From Gigaspora margarita (taxonomy: Eukaryota > Glomeromycota > Glomeromycetes > Diversisporales > Gigasporaceae), in the NCBI GenBank assembly GCA_009809945.1, contig WTPW01000190.1, positions 93,927 through 157,926 of the forward strand: 64,000 nt of DNA, in the 5' to 3' direction. Shown here in pieces: positions 12,046-23,860 of the stretch. Position numbers and translations under genes: made by a program. How positions within the stretch are numbered: the stretch's first letter is position 1; each line of letters begins with the position of its first letter. Under the pieces are notes generated by a model. The model saw only the letters and a program-made list of their open reading frames with translations, ran no database searches and was not told where the DNA came from.

Positions 12046-12692
12046 TGTTTATAAATTTGGATACTGTATTTCTGGTTGTTTATATTATGGTAAAAATATT
12101 TTAATTATTTTTAGCAACCATTATATTTATTTAAGATAAATCTTGACAATTATATAACTATTTGCAGGCGATTCATCTTCTGTATCTAACTGTTCATTAA
12201 CTGAAAATCCAACATTAATGTTGTAATAATTCTGTGGTCTTTTTTTACAATCATATATTTGATGAATTTGTTTATTAGATTGCTATCTGAATCTATAAGT
12301 AAAACAAATTAAAGGGAGTTGTTTTTATTTCAAAGAGCAAAGGTAATATCTATATTAAAATATTAACTTAATAATTTTTATTTTTAAAATTAAAATAACT
12401 TTTATATTCTTTAAATAGATTTTAGCAGAAATAAATTATTTTATATGCTACAATAACAGTGTAAAAAAAATAATTGGTTTTCTGATATTATGTAAGAATA
12501 AATTTACTACAATTCATTGTAAAATCTACGTAAGATTTCTTCATATAATTTTAATGTTAATTAATCTTTAAAAATTTTACAGATAAGCTTGATAATATAG
12601 TTACTAAAATACAAATTAATAAATGGAATAATGATACTGTTGAAATGCCATTTCTTCCCAATTCATTATTAAAAAGCGTTGGTAAAAAATAA
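12046..12692 (+). pseudogene. ion-transport protein, 3' part (continues 7,282-9,799)
   Basis: After the foldback element the channel gene resumes. GDSSSVSNCSLTENPTLML (~12,169-12,225), then in another frame FTIIYLMNLFI (~12,245-12,280), which fits a pore-lining last helix of a cation channel, followed by RLLSES. LFQRAKV (~12,330), ILAEINYFICY (~12,420) and, after a TTTTACAG acceptor, an exon of DKLDNIVTKIQ... ending at a stop near 12,692 match the cytosolic tail order I recall for this family. In-frame stops confirm decay. Removing the 2.24-kb element and one TA places this directly after the LAHSLHVFF segment. Confidence 0.6.
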
Positions 12693-12949
12693 AGCTGACG
12701 ATAAAGATGAATAAGGTCAAAAAGTAGTCATTTAAAATTGATTCAGAATTTAATGGGTAAAAAAAAACATTTCAAAATTAAAGGTAGGGATGTTATCCTG
12801 CTTGCCGAAACTCGGTTCGACCCAGCTTGAAACCGAACCCAAAGGAACTCGAGTTTTTACGAACACATGATTTTTATTATTAAATCATGCTCCAAACGAG
12901 TTTGATAGATCGGTTGAGCAATATTAATTTTGAATTTTGAATTGAATTG

Positions 12950-12998
12950 AATGATTGATTGATGATTGATGATTGATTGATGATTGATGATTGATGAC
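12950..12998 (+). repeat. GATT/GATGATT microsatellite
   Basis: About 49 bp of GATT and GATGATT units between the channel pseudogene and the kinase gene. The rest of 12,693-13,217 is AT-rich without a visible gene. Confidence 0.9.
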
Positions 12999-13217
12999 GA
13001 TTTAGGACAGATCATTTCCCTTAAGAATCAAAGAAGTCAGCATAATGTTCTTGCAGCAGTTTAGTAAGTATGGTTTTTAGAATTAGTACTATGTGCTCCA
13101 TACCATAAACTTCTGGTAACCGGACCAACTGATCTTCTGTAACCTTAATTATATATATTGAAATTCGTACGTACGTGCGTTCTTTCTTAAACTTTTAATT
13201 ATAAATTTATCTTAATC

Positions 13218-15376
13218 ATGGCTTCTACTGCAAACGAGTTTTTTAATGCTACTACTGATATATTGACCATTTATATTCCTGTTATCGGTGCAGTGAAACT
13301 ACTAGTTCAAGAAATTTATCACATTTACGAGAATGCAGAATGTAACAAAGAACTTTGCCTGATTATGGTTGATCGAGTAAAGCTGCAGAATTTTCTATGG
13401 AAAAGATAATTAGAAGTATAGAAAAGAAGAAGGAAGATTTTCGTGATAAATCATATTATTTAGCTTCTGAAAGATTTAAAAATAATTTAACACAGATCAA
13501 AGAATATACTAAAAGTGTATCAAAACTTAAAGGCTATAAAAGATTCTTCATGCTACCGAAGTTAAAAATAAATTTGATCAACTAAGAAATGATTTGTTAG
13601 ATGTATGGCTGATCTGAATTTTGCTGTCGACGAAATTGACAGGGAAGATGAATCTGAAAGAGTCGATAAGGCTTTAAAAAAGTTGAAGAGGTAAGTTTAG
13701 CTATTCTGAAGCATAATAACCTATTATATTATTTTTAGCTTTTTTTTTTTGATAATTATTCTAGTCCCTCAAACAACTTGACGATAAACTTGATGAAGTA
13801 AGTTTAGTTATTCGGAAATATGGTATTCTTGTTATATTAAATTTATCCTTTTTAATGATTATCTGTTTTAGTCTTTCAAAGAAGTCGGCGATAAACTTGA
13901 TGATTTAAGTTTAATTATTTGGAAATATAAAAACCTTATTATATTTATATTAATTTTAAATTTTACTATTATTTATTTTAGGACTTTAAACAAGTTGGCG
14001 ATAAAATTGATGTTGTAGTTCAACGCATAGACTTTTTATGCAAATGACTAAGCAAGGTGATGCAAATAAGATTGATTCAAGTGAATTAAGTGACCCTATG
14101 ACTCAAAATATTAGAGGCAAAGTCTTTAAAATACATATAAATCATTAATAGAAGTTGCATGTAAACCTATTGATGGTCAAAATGAAAATGAATTGGCAAT
14201 CCATGGAAAATTAGGTTTATTACCTCAAATTCTTAAATTTTATGGTCACTCATTAATAACTCTAAAGTTATGATTTTTGAATGGGCTGAACGAGAAAATT
14301 TAAAGGAACTTTATGAGAAGCATGACATTCCTTGGACTAGAAAAATACAAGTTACCAAAGATATACTTCTTGGTCTTTTATTTTTACGTACAGTAAATGT
14401 TTACCATCATGATGTAAGGTGTGAAAATGTTTTGGTAAGTATAATTGAATTTAAACAATAAACAATATTGACAATAAGTTTAAAAATAATAATTATTATC
14501 ATTAAATTATAGGTATTAAGAGATTTGAGTGTAAAACTTGGAAATTTTGGATGCGCTCGTGAAGTAGATGGCAATTCTAGAAATCTTTCACAATTGGCAA
14601 CTTACATTGTTCGTTGGATGGCTCCTGAACTAATCAAAAAATATATTGGTAATCTGGAAATTATGAAAACAAAAAAGTTTACACATTTAATTGTGAAATG
14701 TTTAGGTACTTATATTGATATTATAAGGATATTTGAAATATGGTTACTCCTATTTTCTATCTATTTTTTTTTTTTAACCATTCTTCTTCATAATAGTTTT
14801 GGAATGTTCTCATGAGAACTTTGTTATGAAAAATTACCTTACTTAATTGATAAAAAGCATGGAGTCATAGACCAGAATTATGAACAACTATTCCTACATT
14901 AAGACAAAAACTAGAAGAATTATCTAGTAAATTCCCAATTCCTGATGATGCTCCTGCACTTTTTAAAAATGAAGAATTAGATCTTGATGGGCAAAACTCT
15001 GAAATTTCTTTACCAGAATTAGATAAAAACCCTGAAATTGAGGATGAAATTCCAGATGAAGAAGTTATACCTATTATACCTCTTAAAGATGGAATAGATA
15101 TGCATAAAAAGAAGGATTATAAAAATGCATGGGAGTGCTTCAAGCAAAATGCTGAAATTAATAACCCAATAACAAAATTCTGGTTAGGTTATTATTTTCT
15201 TTATGGACATCATGGAGAAAAAAGATTCAATTAAGGCCAGACAACTTTTTAAAGAAGCTGCTTATGATCATAATTATTCTGAAGCACAATGTAGATATGC
15301 TGTTTTGTTACTTGGTGACCTTAATAAAGTGAATGATGAAACTAAATTAAAAGAGTTAGGTAAATGGGTGGAATAG
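13218..15376 (+). pseudogene. protein kinase with C-terminal SEL1-like part, decayed
   Basis: The ATG at 13,218 opens an N-terminal helical domain (FIPVIG-like YIPVIGAVKL, then EIYHIYENA) typical of a Glomeromycotina kinase expansion. A one-base deletion near 13,388 moves the frame (EFSMEKIIRSIEKKKEDF, 13,397-13,560), and another lies near 13,540. Three 33-nt mini-exon units follow (13,765-13,995). Kinase pieces: MIFEWAE (14,270), HHDVRCENVL as the catalytic loop (~14,405), a GT-AG intron 14,433-14,513, then VKLGNFG where the usual DFG aspartate is Asn, and RWMAPEL (~14,615). A damaged SFGM...ELCYEKLPY C-lobe follows (~14,790). The tail (~14,900-15,376) is acidic, then has KDYKNAWECF and ARQLFKEAA SEL1-like repeats with a frameshift at an A run near 15,217. 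Several stops make it non-functional as read. The ATP-binding lobe is poorly preserved. Confidence 0.75.
13691..13995 (+). repeat. tandem exon-intron units of a coiled-coil mini-exon
   Basis: Three introns of 74, 74 and 77 nt (13,691-13,764; 13,798-13,871; 13,905-13,981) separate near-identical 33-nt phase-0 exons: SLKQLDDKLDE (13,765-13,797), SFKEVGDKLDD (13,872-13,904) and DFKQVGDKIDV (from 13,982). Intron starts are also alike (GTAAGTTTAG..ATT), but the third donor is TTAAGT, a lost GT. The unit looks duplicated as intron plus exon together. Confidence 0.8.
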
Positions 15377-15720
15377 GATAGCTTTTATTCTAAATATATA
15401 TACAGTGGCCTACCGTATTATTATGGACACTTTTTGAAATTTTATATTGAGCTAAATAAATAAGATATAAAGCTAAAAATTATATAGAATATTAATCGAG
15501 TCTAAAGCTTTTTAAAAAGCATAATCTTAATGATATTCAATATTTAATACATTTGAGTTTTTTCTAAAAATTTTATTTATTTTTTTAAAAAAATGTTAGA
15601 TTTATTCTTTTTTTTTAAAAAAAAAACTCATCATATAATTATCATTTTAAAAAATAAATATAATATTTGTTAAAAACCTGCACAACCAGGCTGTAACTAA
15701 AAATTTTAAAAATAAAGATT
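15377..15720. mobile_element. partial mariner-type element next to the LINE 3' end
   Basis: TA-CAGTGGCCTACCGTATTA at 15,401 followed by ~90 bp closely resembling the left end of the foldback element at 9,800 (shared GGACACTTTTT, GAGCTAAATAAATA and AGCTAAAAATTATATA). A clear right terminus was not found; GCTGTAA near 15,693 is a weak candidate. Confidence 0.55.
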
Positions 15721-16784
15721 TTTTTTCACTTTATAACCTTGCACTATTTATTAGAATCTTTATATACAAAATTATACAAAAAAACTAAATCTGACTTTGA
15801 TATAGGCTACTACCCAGCAACTCCTTTAGTGCCCAGGTATAGTTGTTGCACTGCTGTTTGTTAGTCTCCAAGCCATACATAACATCACTTATATATTTCT
15901 TTGAGAACATATCCAGGTTCTTAGCTACCTTTGTATTGTTTGACCAATCTAGTTACTTCCGCAACCACCAACTGATTTCCTCTGTACCCATAATTTGTTA
16001 AAGAAATGAATTTTCTACCAGGACAGCAGCTTTTCTACTTACTTGTTCTTGTTTCCTTCTTTTTCTATCTTAATTTTCCAGTATACTGGATGAAGAAGGC
16101 CTTGAACCAGAAGAAGAGGCTGGCATGTTGAAATACTCTTGGTGCTTTCTCTTCATCTTTCTGTTTATACCAACTACTTCTCCCATTGAATAACCCAGTT
16201 ACATCTCTCTTTCCAAATGATATAATAAAAGCTCTTCTAAAAGACATACACAGATTCGCTTCTTTTTTGCTGAGCCCATACTGTACAGCTGTGACCACTT
16301 TTCTTTTTCTGCAATACAACTGATATACAGCTCCCTTTCTATGTATCTTTCTCCTTGTTGTCATCCAACAATACTTTTTTCAAACTCTAATATCTAATAC
16401 TGTATAAACCTTGATTCATCTGCCAAAACTACCTATACTGTTTTAAGTACTTGCACCTCTGTTTCTTGCCAAAGCTCTTCTAACAAACTACAATGCACTA
16501 AATGACTAATGTTTTCCTTAACCTCTTCTGTACACAAGATGCAGTTCAGAGATTTATCTAACCAAAGTTTATGTATATGCAATTATTCTTGTATTGACAA
16601 AAGTTAAAAAAATGCCTTGGTTATGTGAGACAAGCATGAAACTGTTCTCTATTGATCTACATTTTGCCCCTCCCAATTCTTTTAGTCTATCCTATCTAAA
16701 TAACCAGTTCAGCTTATCTTCATTAAACCCCCAACTTTGAGTAGACTTCTTTTTGAAACAAGACATTTTTCTTTATGAAATCTT
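15720..16784 (-). mobile_element. LINE fragment H: 3' end, zinc-knuckle tail
   Basis: C-terminal part of the minus-strand LINE. Around 16,460-16,550 the reverse strand reads CILCTEEVKENISHLVHC, a CCHC-like zinc motif usual at the end of RNase H-bearing LINEs. Lower coordinates read on with stops into an A/T-rich tail near 15,720. The fragment is separated from the RNase H part by the hAT-type MITE at 16,793. Confidence 0.7.
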
Positions 16785-16792
16785 CTCTTGAG

Positions 16793-17118
16793 TAGGGATG
16801 CACCAGTCCTGAAAAAGACCGGTCTAGGGCCAGTCTTTTCAACAGTCTCACAGTCTTATCGGTCCCAGTTTGGGACTGGTCCTGGACCGGTCCTTGTAGA
16901 TATTCATATCACCCAATCCAATTGCTTGATCAAGTGTAACACAGATCATGTGATGTTTGTTTACATCTGACAATTAGTAATTACATCATTTATGACCAAT
17001 AAGATTTATTCATTAAGGACCGTTTTGGGACCGCAGACGGACCGGGACTAGGACTGAAAATACTATGATAACGGTCCACTAGGACCAGGATGGACCAGAC
17101 TGGACTGGTGCATCCCTA
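16793..17118. mobile_element. 326-bp hAT-type MITE
   Basis: Perfect 17-bp terminal inverted repeats (TAGGGATGCACCAGTCC / GGACTGGTGCATCCCTA). Flanked by an 8-bp target duplication with one mismatch, CTCTTGAG (16,785-16,792) and CGCTTGAG (17,119-17,126). GC-rich GGACCGGTC-like subrepeats inside. Inserted in the LINE. Confidence 0.9.
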
Positions 17119-17126
17119 CGCTTGAG

Positions 17127-18115
17127 TTGTATGATAAACTTCTGTGAGAAGTTCTCAACAAACTTTACTTTTCAATATTATGAGACATTCCATTACATAT
17201 TAGAACTGGGTGTCCATTTCCACTCCTCTTCATAGCAAGCTGCCTCCTTTGCAAGTTTATTATCTCTTTCATTCCAGAGCAAACCACTATGAGCCTTAAC
17301 TTTAATTAAATCCAGAACAATTTTTTTAACTTGAATTACTTTTACAATCTTACCCAAAATTGATCTGTTCTTTAACTTAAGCAGCTTTCTGAAGCTCTGT
17401 GATTTCAAGACTCTCTCAATACCTCTAATTGCAAATGAACTGTCTGTTTTAATTCTGACTTGTGTGTATAACCTGACTACTAACAGTGAACACAAAATTG
17501 CAACTAACTTTGGCCTGGTCGATGAAGGCCAGTCAACTACTCTAACTTTCAAAATGAAAACTACTAACTCTTCCTCTCTATCAAGTTATACCTAGGCAGC
17601 ACTCATTCTATCTTCAAACTTTGTTTTCTTTTATACCACGAACTATCTGTATAAAACACATAATCTGTTCTATCTTCAATATTCTTCACTACCAAATCCT
17701 TTAGTAAATCACTAATTCTATGACCTAAACACTGCTTCTTGATTAACTCCAATTTATACAGCCTAATCTTAACTATCTCCATATCTTCTTCTGCAATACT
17801 GCGATCTCTTGATGTACTAACTAAAAATAACCTTTGTAGTAACTTAAAGGAAATGTCAAGTGCCAATTGTTTTCTTTTCTAAAGACTCCACTTATTAATT
17901 TTATATGTTCATTTTGGTCTACTATAAACTGGCAGTCATTTTCTTTTTCTTTACTATTTAGCTGACATCCCCTATACATTTAATTCTAACTAATCCTTTT
18001 TCCTCATGTACCTCTAACTAATGATCTACTACAGTTTTGCACTTCAACTTTCTGTTTACTTAGCCTAACAAAATATAGTCAAAATTCTTCTGTTTCATAA
18101 GCAAAATAAATATAT
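17127..18115 (-). mobile_element. LINE fragment G: RNase H domain
   Basis: Reverse-strand reading. VFYTDSSWYK (~17,640) is the first catalytic Asp motif, IKTDSSFAIRGI (~17,425) carries a second Asp region, and IKVKAHSGLLWNERDNKLAK (~17,245-17,305) is the classic histidine motif with the final Asp. VDWPSSTRPKLVAI (~17,505) is the conserved linker. Upstream, 17,880-18,115 reads as the region between RT and RNase H. Two frame breaks are visible. Confidence 0.85.
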
Positions 18116-19892
18116 GAAATCTTTTGAAAGAAATAGCATGCAGAAATCTTTCAAAAGAATTGCGATTGATGTGCTATTTTTTGAAAAAATCACAATCTTT
18201 CAAAAGATTTCAGCATGTATTTTTTTCAAAATATTTTGAAAGATATTTTGAAATATTTCAAAATATATTGCGAAATATTGTGAAATAGGGCAAATAAAAA
18301 CAATGCAACCCTATATCTAATTATACCCTCCAGGGTTACAAAAGGCAATATATTGCATATTATCATGATATTTTGCAATATTTCACAAAATTTGTAAAAT
18401 TTTTTAAAAAAATTAATAAACGATATACATATTTACATAATCACGCTTTTGCAAATTTTTGTACATTTTTAAAAGTTTTCACATTGTTTCGCAGTTTAAT
18501 ATAAAACTTTATATTTTTTTATTCATTATTATACATTATATATTTTAAATTTATTTTAAATTAAATATATATTTTATTCAATAATATATATTTTATTATA
18601 TATTACTATACAAAAAAAATGAAAAAAATGATAAAAAAAATAAACCCAAAAAAAAAATAAAAAATAAACAAAAACAAAAATAAAAAAAATAGTATTTAAA
18701 ATACTTTCGCACTTTATTGCATATAATTTTATATAAAACTAGCCCTATATACTTATTTTTGTTCACCCCCAGTTAGCTATTATTTGTTCTTTGTTTTAAC
18801 TATTATTTGCTTTGGATATTTTTTTTGTTTTGGCTATATCTTTATTTTATGCTTTTTTTTAAATACTTTCTAAAAATAGTAGAGAAGTAAAAATAAAAAA
18901 AAATACATCTCAAAAGTGTTAGTATTCTTGCAAATTGGCAAAAAAATCTGGTTTGTTCTTGCAAAGTGCTAGAGAAGTTAAAGTTGGTGTTCTTAAAATT
19001 GGTGTTCTTGTAAAGTGCCAGAAAAGTTAGATTGTTTTCTTGCAAAGTGCCAAAGAAGTCAGGAATATAAATAAAAATTAAAAAATAAGTAAAAAAAAAC
19101 AAATAAAAAACAAAAAAACTGAATAAAAAAAATAAAAGAAGTCCCAAATCTCCATTTTTCTGACAATTCAGAAATTGCTAAAAGCCAAGTTAATGTTCAC
19201 AAAATGGCAAAAAAGTCTGTGTTGGTTTTCTTCAAAGTGCTAGAAGTAAGAGTTGTGTTCTCACAAAGTGCTGGAATAAAATATAAAAAAAATTTAAAAA
19301 AAACAAAAATATAAAACAAATGTCAAACAAAAGCGAAACTTGTGAAAACTTGTGAAAACTTGCAGAAACTTGTGCCCACACTCCTCTAAATATTATTCTT
19401 GAAAATTTAGAAATTGTTGTTGATGTTCTTGCAAAGTGTCAGAAGTCTGAGTTGGCTTGCAAAGTCAACTTGGTGTTCTTGCAAAGTGCCAAAAAGTTGT
19501 TGGTTTTCTTGCAAAGGGTAGTGTTCTTGTAAAGTGTGAAAAAATAAATAAATAAATAAAAACAAACTGAGAAACAAAAACAAAAAAAAACAAAATGAAA
19601 CTAAAAAAACAATGTAAACAAAGTGAAAGAAAAAAAAACAAAACAAAATGAAAAAAACAATATAGAAGATCTAATTTATAAACAAAAGATCTAATCTGAT
19701 CTTGATAGATCATACAAAATTTCAAAGTATAAAAAAAATATAGTCAAGTGCATCCACTCTTGGTATAATCCAGGTTACAGATCTACTAATCCAGCTTGGT
19801 TTTACAGGTCTAAAATATTTCGAAATATATTGTGATATGCAAGGTCTTTTGAAAGATTTTGCATGTTCACAAAATCTTTCAAAAGATTTTGC
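18116..19892. mobile_element. 1.8-kb insertion with CTTTTGAAAGATTT inverted ends
   Basis: Imperfect inverted termini of ~45 bp built around AAATCTTTTGAAAGA...GCATG...TCTTTCAAAAGA at 18,116-18,165 and 19,843-19,892. LINE reading stops on one side and resumes on the other, so it is an insertion. The inside is A/T-rich with a degenerate satellite (18,905-19,540). No transposase. Target duplication unresolved. Confidence 0.7.
18905..19540 (+). repeat. degenerate TTCTTGCAAAGTGCCAGAAG satellite
   Basis: At least eight imperfect, irregularly spaced copies of TTCTTGCAAAGTGC(C/T)AG(A)AGAAGT, often followed by TTAGAGTTGGTG. Some are separated by A-rich stretches. Inside the 18.1-kb element; the antisense ORFs over it are artefacts. 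Confidence 0.75.
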
Positions 19893-20470
19893 TACTATAA
19901 ATTCACTAATGTTAACAATTGCCTAGTCTTTGAACCTTTTGTCATCTTGCAATTTCTTTAGTTGTAGTAGTGAGGCTACATGATTTTCTACCTCTAGCTT
20001 GTATTCTTTCTTAAGTTTTCTTGAATCTGAACTTCTTAAAACTACTTTCTCAAGCCTAGAAAACCAACATAGAGTCTTCCTCTTCATACTTCTTTCTCTT
20101 GAAACCTTGATCTACTTTCATATCATTAATTTACTTCCAGTCAGGTCCAAGATTTGATTTAAACTAATGATCTCCAGATAAATTCTTGATTTAACTAATT
20201 GTTTTACCAACTTTCCTTCAAGCAGATCTGTAATTAACCAATTTTCTTTTACCCTTTTCTTCTGGCAACTCCTTACTTCAAATTTCAAATTAATTACTTT
20301 ACACTTTTTTATTATATTACATGTTAAGTTTCTTCTCCAAAGCCTAACAAACTCACTACCAAACTGACTGCTCCACATATCCTTCAAAATACTAGCTTTG
20401 ATAGCACATTGCTTTATTCTTATTTCTGCAAGGATGTCCACTGGTTTGCAACTGTTCAATCTTTTTAGTA
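19893..20470 (-). mobile_element. LINE fragment F: region between RT and RNase H
   Basis: Reverse-strand reading LKRLNSCKPVDILAEIRIKQ begins at the TA of the small MITE (20,469) and runs to ~20,118, then on with stops to the 18.1-kb insertion. It continues fragment E in the same frame once the 174-bp MITE is removed. Confidence 0.75.
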
Positions 20471-20644
20471 CAGTCGACTCCCGCAATAGTCACATCTCGC
20501 TATAGTCACAATCGTGCTATAGTCACCTTAATTTTATTTATCTAATCATATAAACTATATAAATTCTTTCTCGCTTTAGTCACAATTTCGCAATAGGCCC
20601 ATAAAATGCTGATTTTAGCATGTAACTATTGCGGGAGTTGACTG
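20471..20644. mobile_element. 174-bp mariner-type MITE
   Basis: TA at 20,469-20,470 and 20,645-20,646. Inverted ends CAGTCGACTCCCGCAATAGT / ACTATTGCGGGAGTTGACTG (one mismatch), continuing a few bases. Direct CGCTATAGTCAC-like subrepeats inside. It splits LINE coding sequence cleanly. Confidence 0.92.
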
Positions 20645-20646
20645 TA

Positions 20647-21119
20647 CACTTGTTGCTTGCTTGGCTAATAGTATACTTGCTAAAGATTTGAAATCCAGAA
20701 CACCTCTATGAAAAAGAAGATCATTTGAAGCAGTTTGAACAAGACCTAGCTTTCTTTTGTATAAACAGATTAATGGCTGGTAAATAAATTCCAACTCCTT
20801 CTCCAAGAGTGTTGCAGTCTGTAAAATATACTCTAACTTTAGTAGAAGAACCTGATTATTTATATAACTAAGTTGGCTAGCTGTAACCTATTTTTTTTTA
20901 GCACATATACGAACGTGCCAACTATACTTCTAGCTATCCATTTAATATTCACTAACTCTTTGGATATAGATAAGTAAACACCCAAGAACTTTACATTACA
21001 AAGCTTTTTTTTGCTACTAGTTTGGCCTTATAGAATAAAATGTTTCTATCTTGATATAAAAGCCCTGAGTTCAAAACTACAAGCTTAGATTTGCTACTAT
21101 TTATTTTAATATTATTAAT
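20647..21119 (-). mobile_element. LINE fragment E: RT thumb/connection
   Basis: Reverse strand begins at 21,119 with INNIKINSSKSKLVVLNSG, the conserved stretch following the YxDD motif in this LINE type, and continues with FKSLASILLAKQATSV next to the MITE. Its true upstream neighbour is fragment D at 34,301, 13.2 kb away. Confidence 0.8.
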
Positions 21120-22014
21120 AAGTAGCTGCGCGATGCAGTCACGCTAAACCAGGAACGGATGATGAACTGTATAAATGCAAAATAACGTCTAGGAGCATTG
21201 TTTGAAAGATGACCAGAATTAAGCTTAATTCAATCAAAATTTGAAATTACACATTTGGGAGTTATTTTACATTTATGCAGAAAGTCTAATTTAGAATTGT
21301 TAAATAAATTCTAAAATAAATAGTTACATTTTGTATCAAATTCAGATACAGTTAATTTGAAAATCAATAGGGCAAGTGATTATTTTGTAATACAAGTAAT
21401 TATTTTTGGTAATTTAATTGTAGTTTTATGATAAAATTTTTTTGCCAGTATAAGGTTATACTGAAGTAATATACTGACAAAATTATATTATAAAAAACTG
21501 CATTTTTTCTGAAAACTTAATGTAATTTTAATAGTTATAATAACAAGAAATGCATTGGGCAAATTCAGTGAGCTATGCGAAATATAATTACTTTTTGTGT
21601 ATCAAAAATATTAGGATAGAATTTAATGTAAGTAGTCTATAGCAAATTAGTATAAGTTTTTTTTTTTGTATCTATTTAATGTGGTAGATGTATTCTTATA
21701 ATTAAAAATTTTCTCATGTTTGCTGAAATATTATTTTACTCAAGCTTATTCATCGAAAGTAACAAAGTTTGGGAATCTTAGATGAATTTTAAAATTTTTA
21801 TTTAAAGATAATTATTTTTTTAATTCTTATAATTTCATGTATCACCAGCAATAACTTTACTGTGTTAGTTAACTATGAGTTAGATTGTATTAAAATTGTC
21901 ATGATTTATTGAAATTTTATAATATAAAAATATTGTAGAAGTTCCTAAACTTTGTTTATCAAAAAAAAGCATGCTTCATCACCCAGAAATTTTATACTCT
22001 ATATGGTGCTTATG

Positions 22015-22410
22015 ATTAAACAATTGCTAATAAGTTTGTATTGTGATGACATTCTTGATCATAATTTGCTTATTGATATTTTAGTCTTAACATTTGATCA
22101 CAAGTTGTATAATTAATCAAAATGTTAAAGCATAATAACTTGATCATATTGCTACATTAGTTTTGGGTATAACCAAGATTTATTGGTTGGTAGATTGACA
22201 TATAATTACAACTATAACAATCACCAAGAAAATTAGTAATTAGATAATTTGAACAGCAAAATTCTGACCAAAAATTTACGAAAAAATGGAAAAATCAATC
22301 TTTTAAATCTTTAGAGAAATGTAATTTTTTCTTAATATTTGCTAATATATTAATTTTTTTAATAATATCATGTTTTTTATCTATTGTAGGAGCAATTGTT
22401 CTTGAACTTT
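22015..22410 (+). repeat. ~400-bp direct repeat, copy 1
   Basis: Shares with 33,265-33,665 the order TGTGATGACATTCTTGATCA, GATATTTTAGTCTTAA, CATATTGCTACATTAGTT, AAATTCTGACCAAAA and TTTTTTCTTAATATTTGCTA, with many differences. Confidence 0.75.
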
Positions 22411-22659
22411 GTTAAAACTGCTTGATATGTAAATATCGAGTCAGTTTTTTCTCGAATCAGTTTGGATCAAGCATGTGATATGTCCGATCACAATTACATT
22501 GTTTGATCATTTTGATTGATCCAAGATTGAGTATGAGGTATTTCATAAGTAATGAGATAATGGGAAAATCAGAGTATACTTGGGTAAGTATGAGGTAACT
22601 TTGATCATAGTATATATATATTTATAATATAAAGTGTGTAGGTAGAGTAGCCATGCTTT

Positions 22660-23860
22660 TTCTGCGAACCCGGTTATATCAACCCACTCCCATAATAAAT
22701 GTTCGAGCTTCACAATGACCTGTCAGACAAAAGTAATACAGGGGTAAGGCTGAGACATAAGTTTGCTTTGTCACTCGACCCATATACAACAAACATGACT
22801 ATGGAATATACATATGGGATCTTGCCTTGCTGCCCACGTGGTCCACAGATGGTTCCTAGAAACGTGTTAAGTGAATGCATCTATCCCTTTGTTCTAGCAT
22901 CCATCACACTAATCTCTGATATCCGGTTGTCCACCCGGGCTATCACCACACCTATAAACCTAAAGACAAAGGAGGAATAACAATTTCCCCTTAAACAACA
23001 ATCCCTTATAACCTCATACTTACCCAACCGAACCAACCTCTCTCACAATACCCAATTTTACTCATTACTATACCTCATGCCTTAATGCCTTATTCTCTTA
23101 TTTCCCATACCCATGATATCCATTACTGATACCTCATACTTATCACCCGGTCCACAAAAGGATGCCATGTGACCTTGTTCAGAGCATCTTATTTATATCC
23201 GATCTGTCAATCAGACTCATCTTTGATATCTGGACTGTCCACCCGAGCTATCGACTATACTTAAACCTTTACCCAAATCAATTCTCCCACGCAACCAAAA
23301 TGACTCTCCCATCCAATACATCATTCCTACCCATCCCTTATACTTACAATAAACATCACAAATACCTTATATTTCCCAACTATCCATCTATAGCATGGTC
23401 TGAGTCACAACCCCATGCAAATAGATGCCTCATGACTTCATTCACGGCATCTTTCTCTAATATTCAACATTTCGACCAGGTCAACAAGCTAATCCCTTCG
23501 ATATTCAAATTGTCCACACGAGCTATCGAATCTTCCTATAAACCCACTAAATTCACAAAAAGCTCTGACTAATGGTGGGCAGGCAGGTAACGACAAAGCT
23601 AGACTTTTGTCGAGCTAATAGCAATTTCCTACTCTTCTCCTAAATAGCCATTTCTCATGACCCATATATACTCACCCAGCATATCTCATCGAATATATCA
23701 TCTTTACGCACTCCTCATACCTACTATATCTGTCACCATACCTCATACTTACCCATCGTCAACTAAGTCATGGATCTGGGTCACGGTCTCGTGACAAATG
23801 GATGCAAAGTGACTTCACTTCGTTTACGCATCTCATTTGCATGAACTGTTGAGACAACAG
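22660..23860 (+). repeat. C-rich tandem repeat, about four ~300-bp units
   Basis: Units share ATGGATGC...GTGACTTC...GCATCT, then GATATC-GG/CTGTCCACCCG(A/G)GCTATC and ATAAACC. Copies lie near 22,840-22,960, 23,150-23,275, 23,400-23,550 and 23,780-23,850, separated by CCCATA/CTCATACTTACCC-rich spacers. Less AT-rich than the surroundings. The long ORFs here (22,699-22,980; 23,162-23,572) follow the repeat and look incidental. Confidence 0.65.

Noticed and set aside
12950-12998. CRISPR-like array
   Set aside because: A simple GATT microsatellite; no repeat-spacer structure, and the genome is eukaryotic.
22699-23572. Two plus-strand ORFs in the C-rich block
   Set aside because: They follow diverged tandem units and shift frame between units; no codon-level conservation visible.
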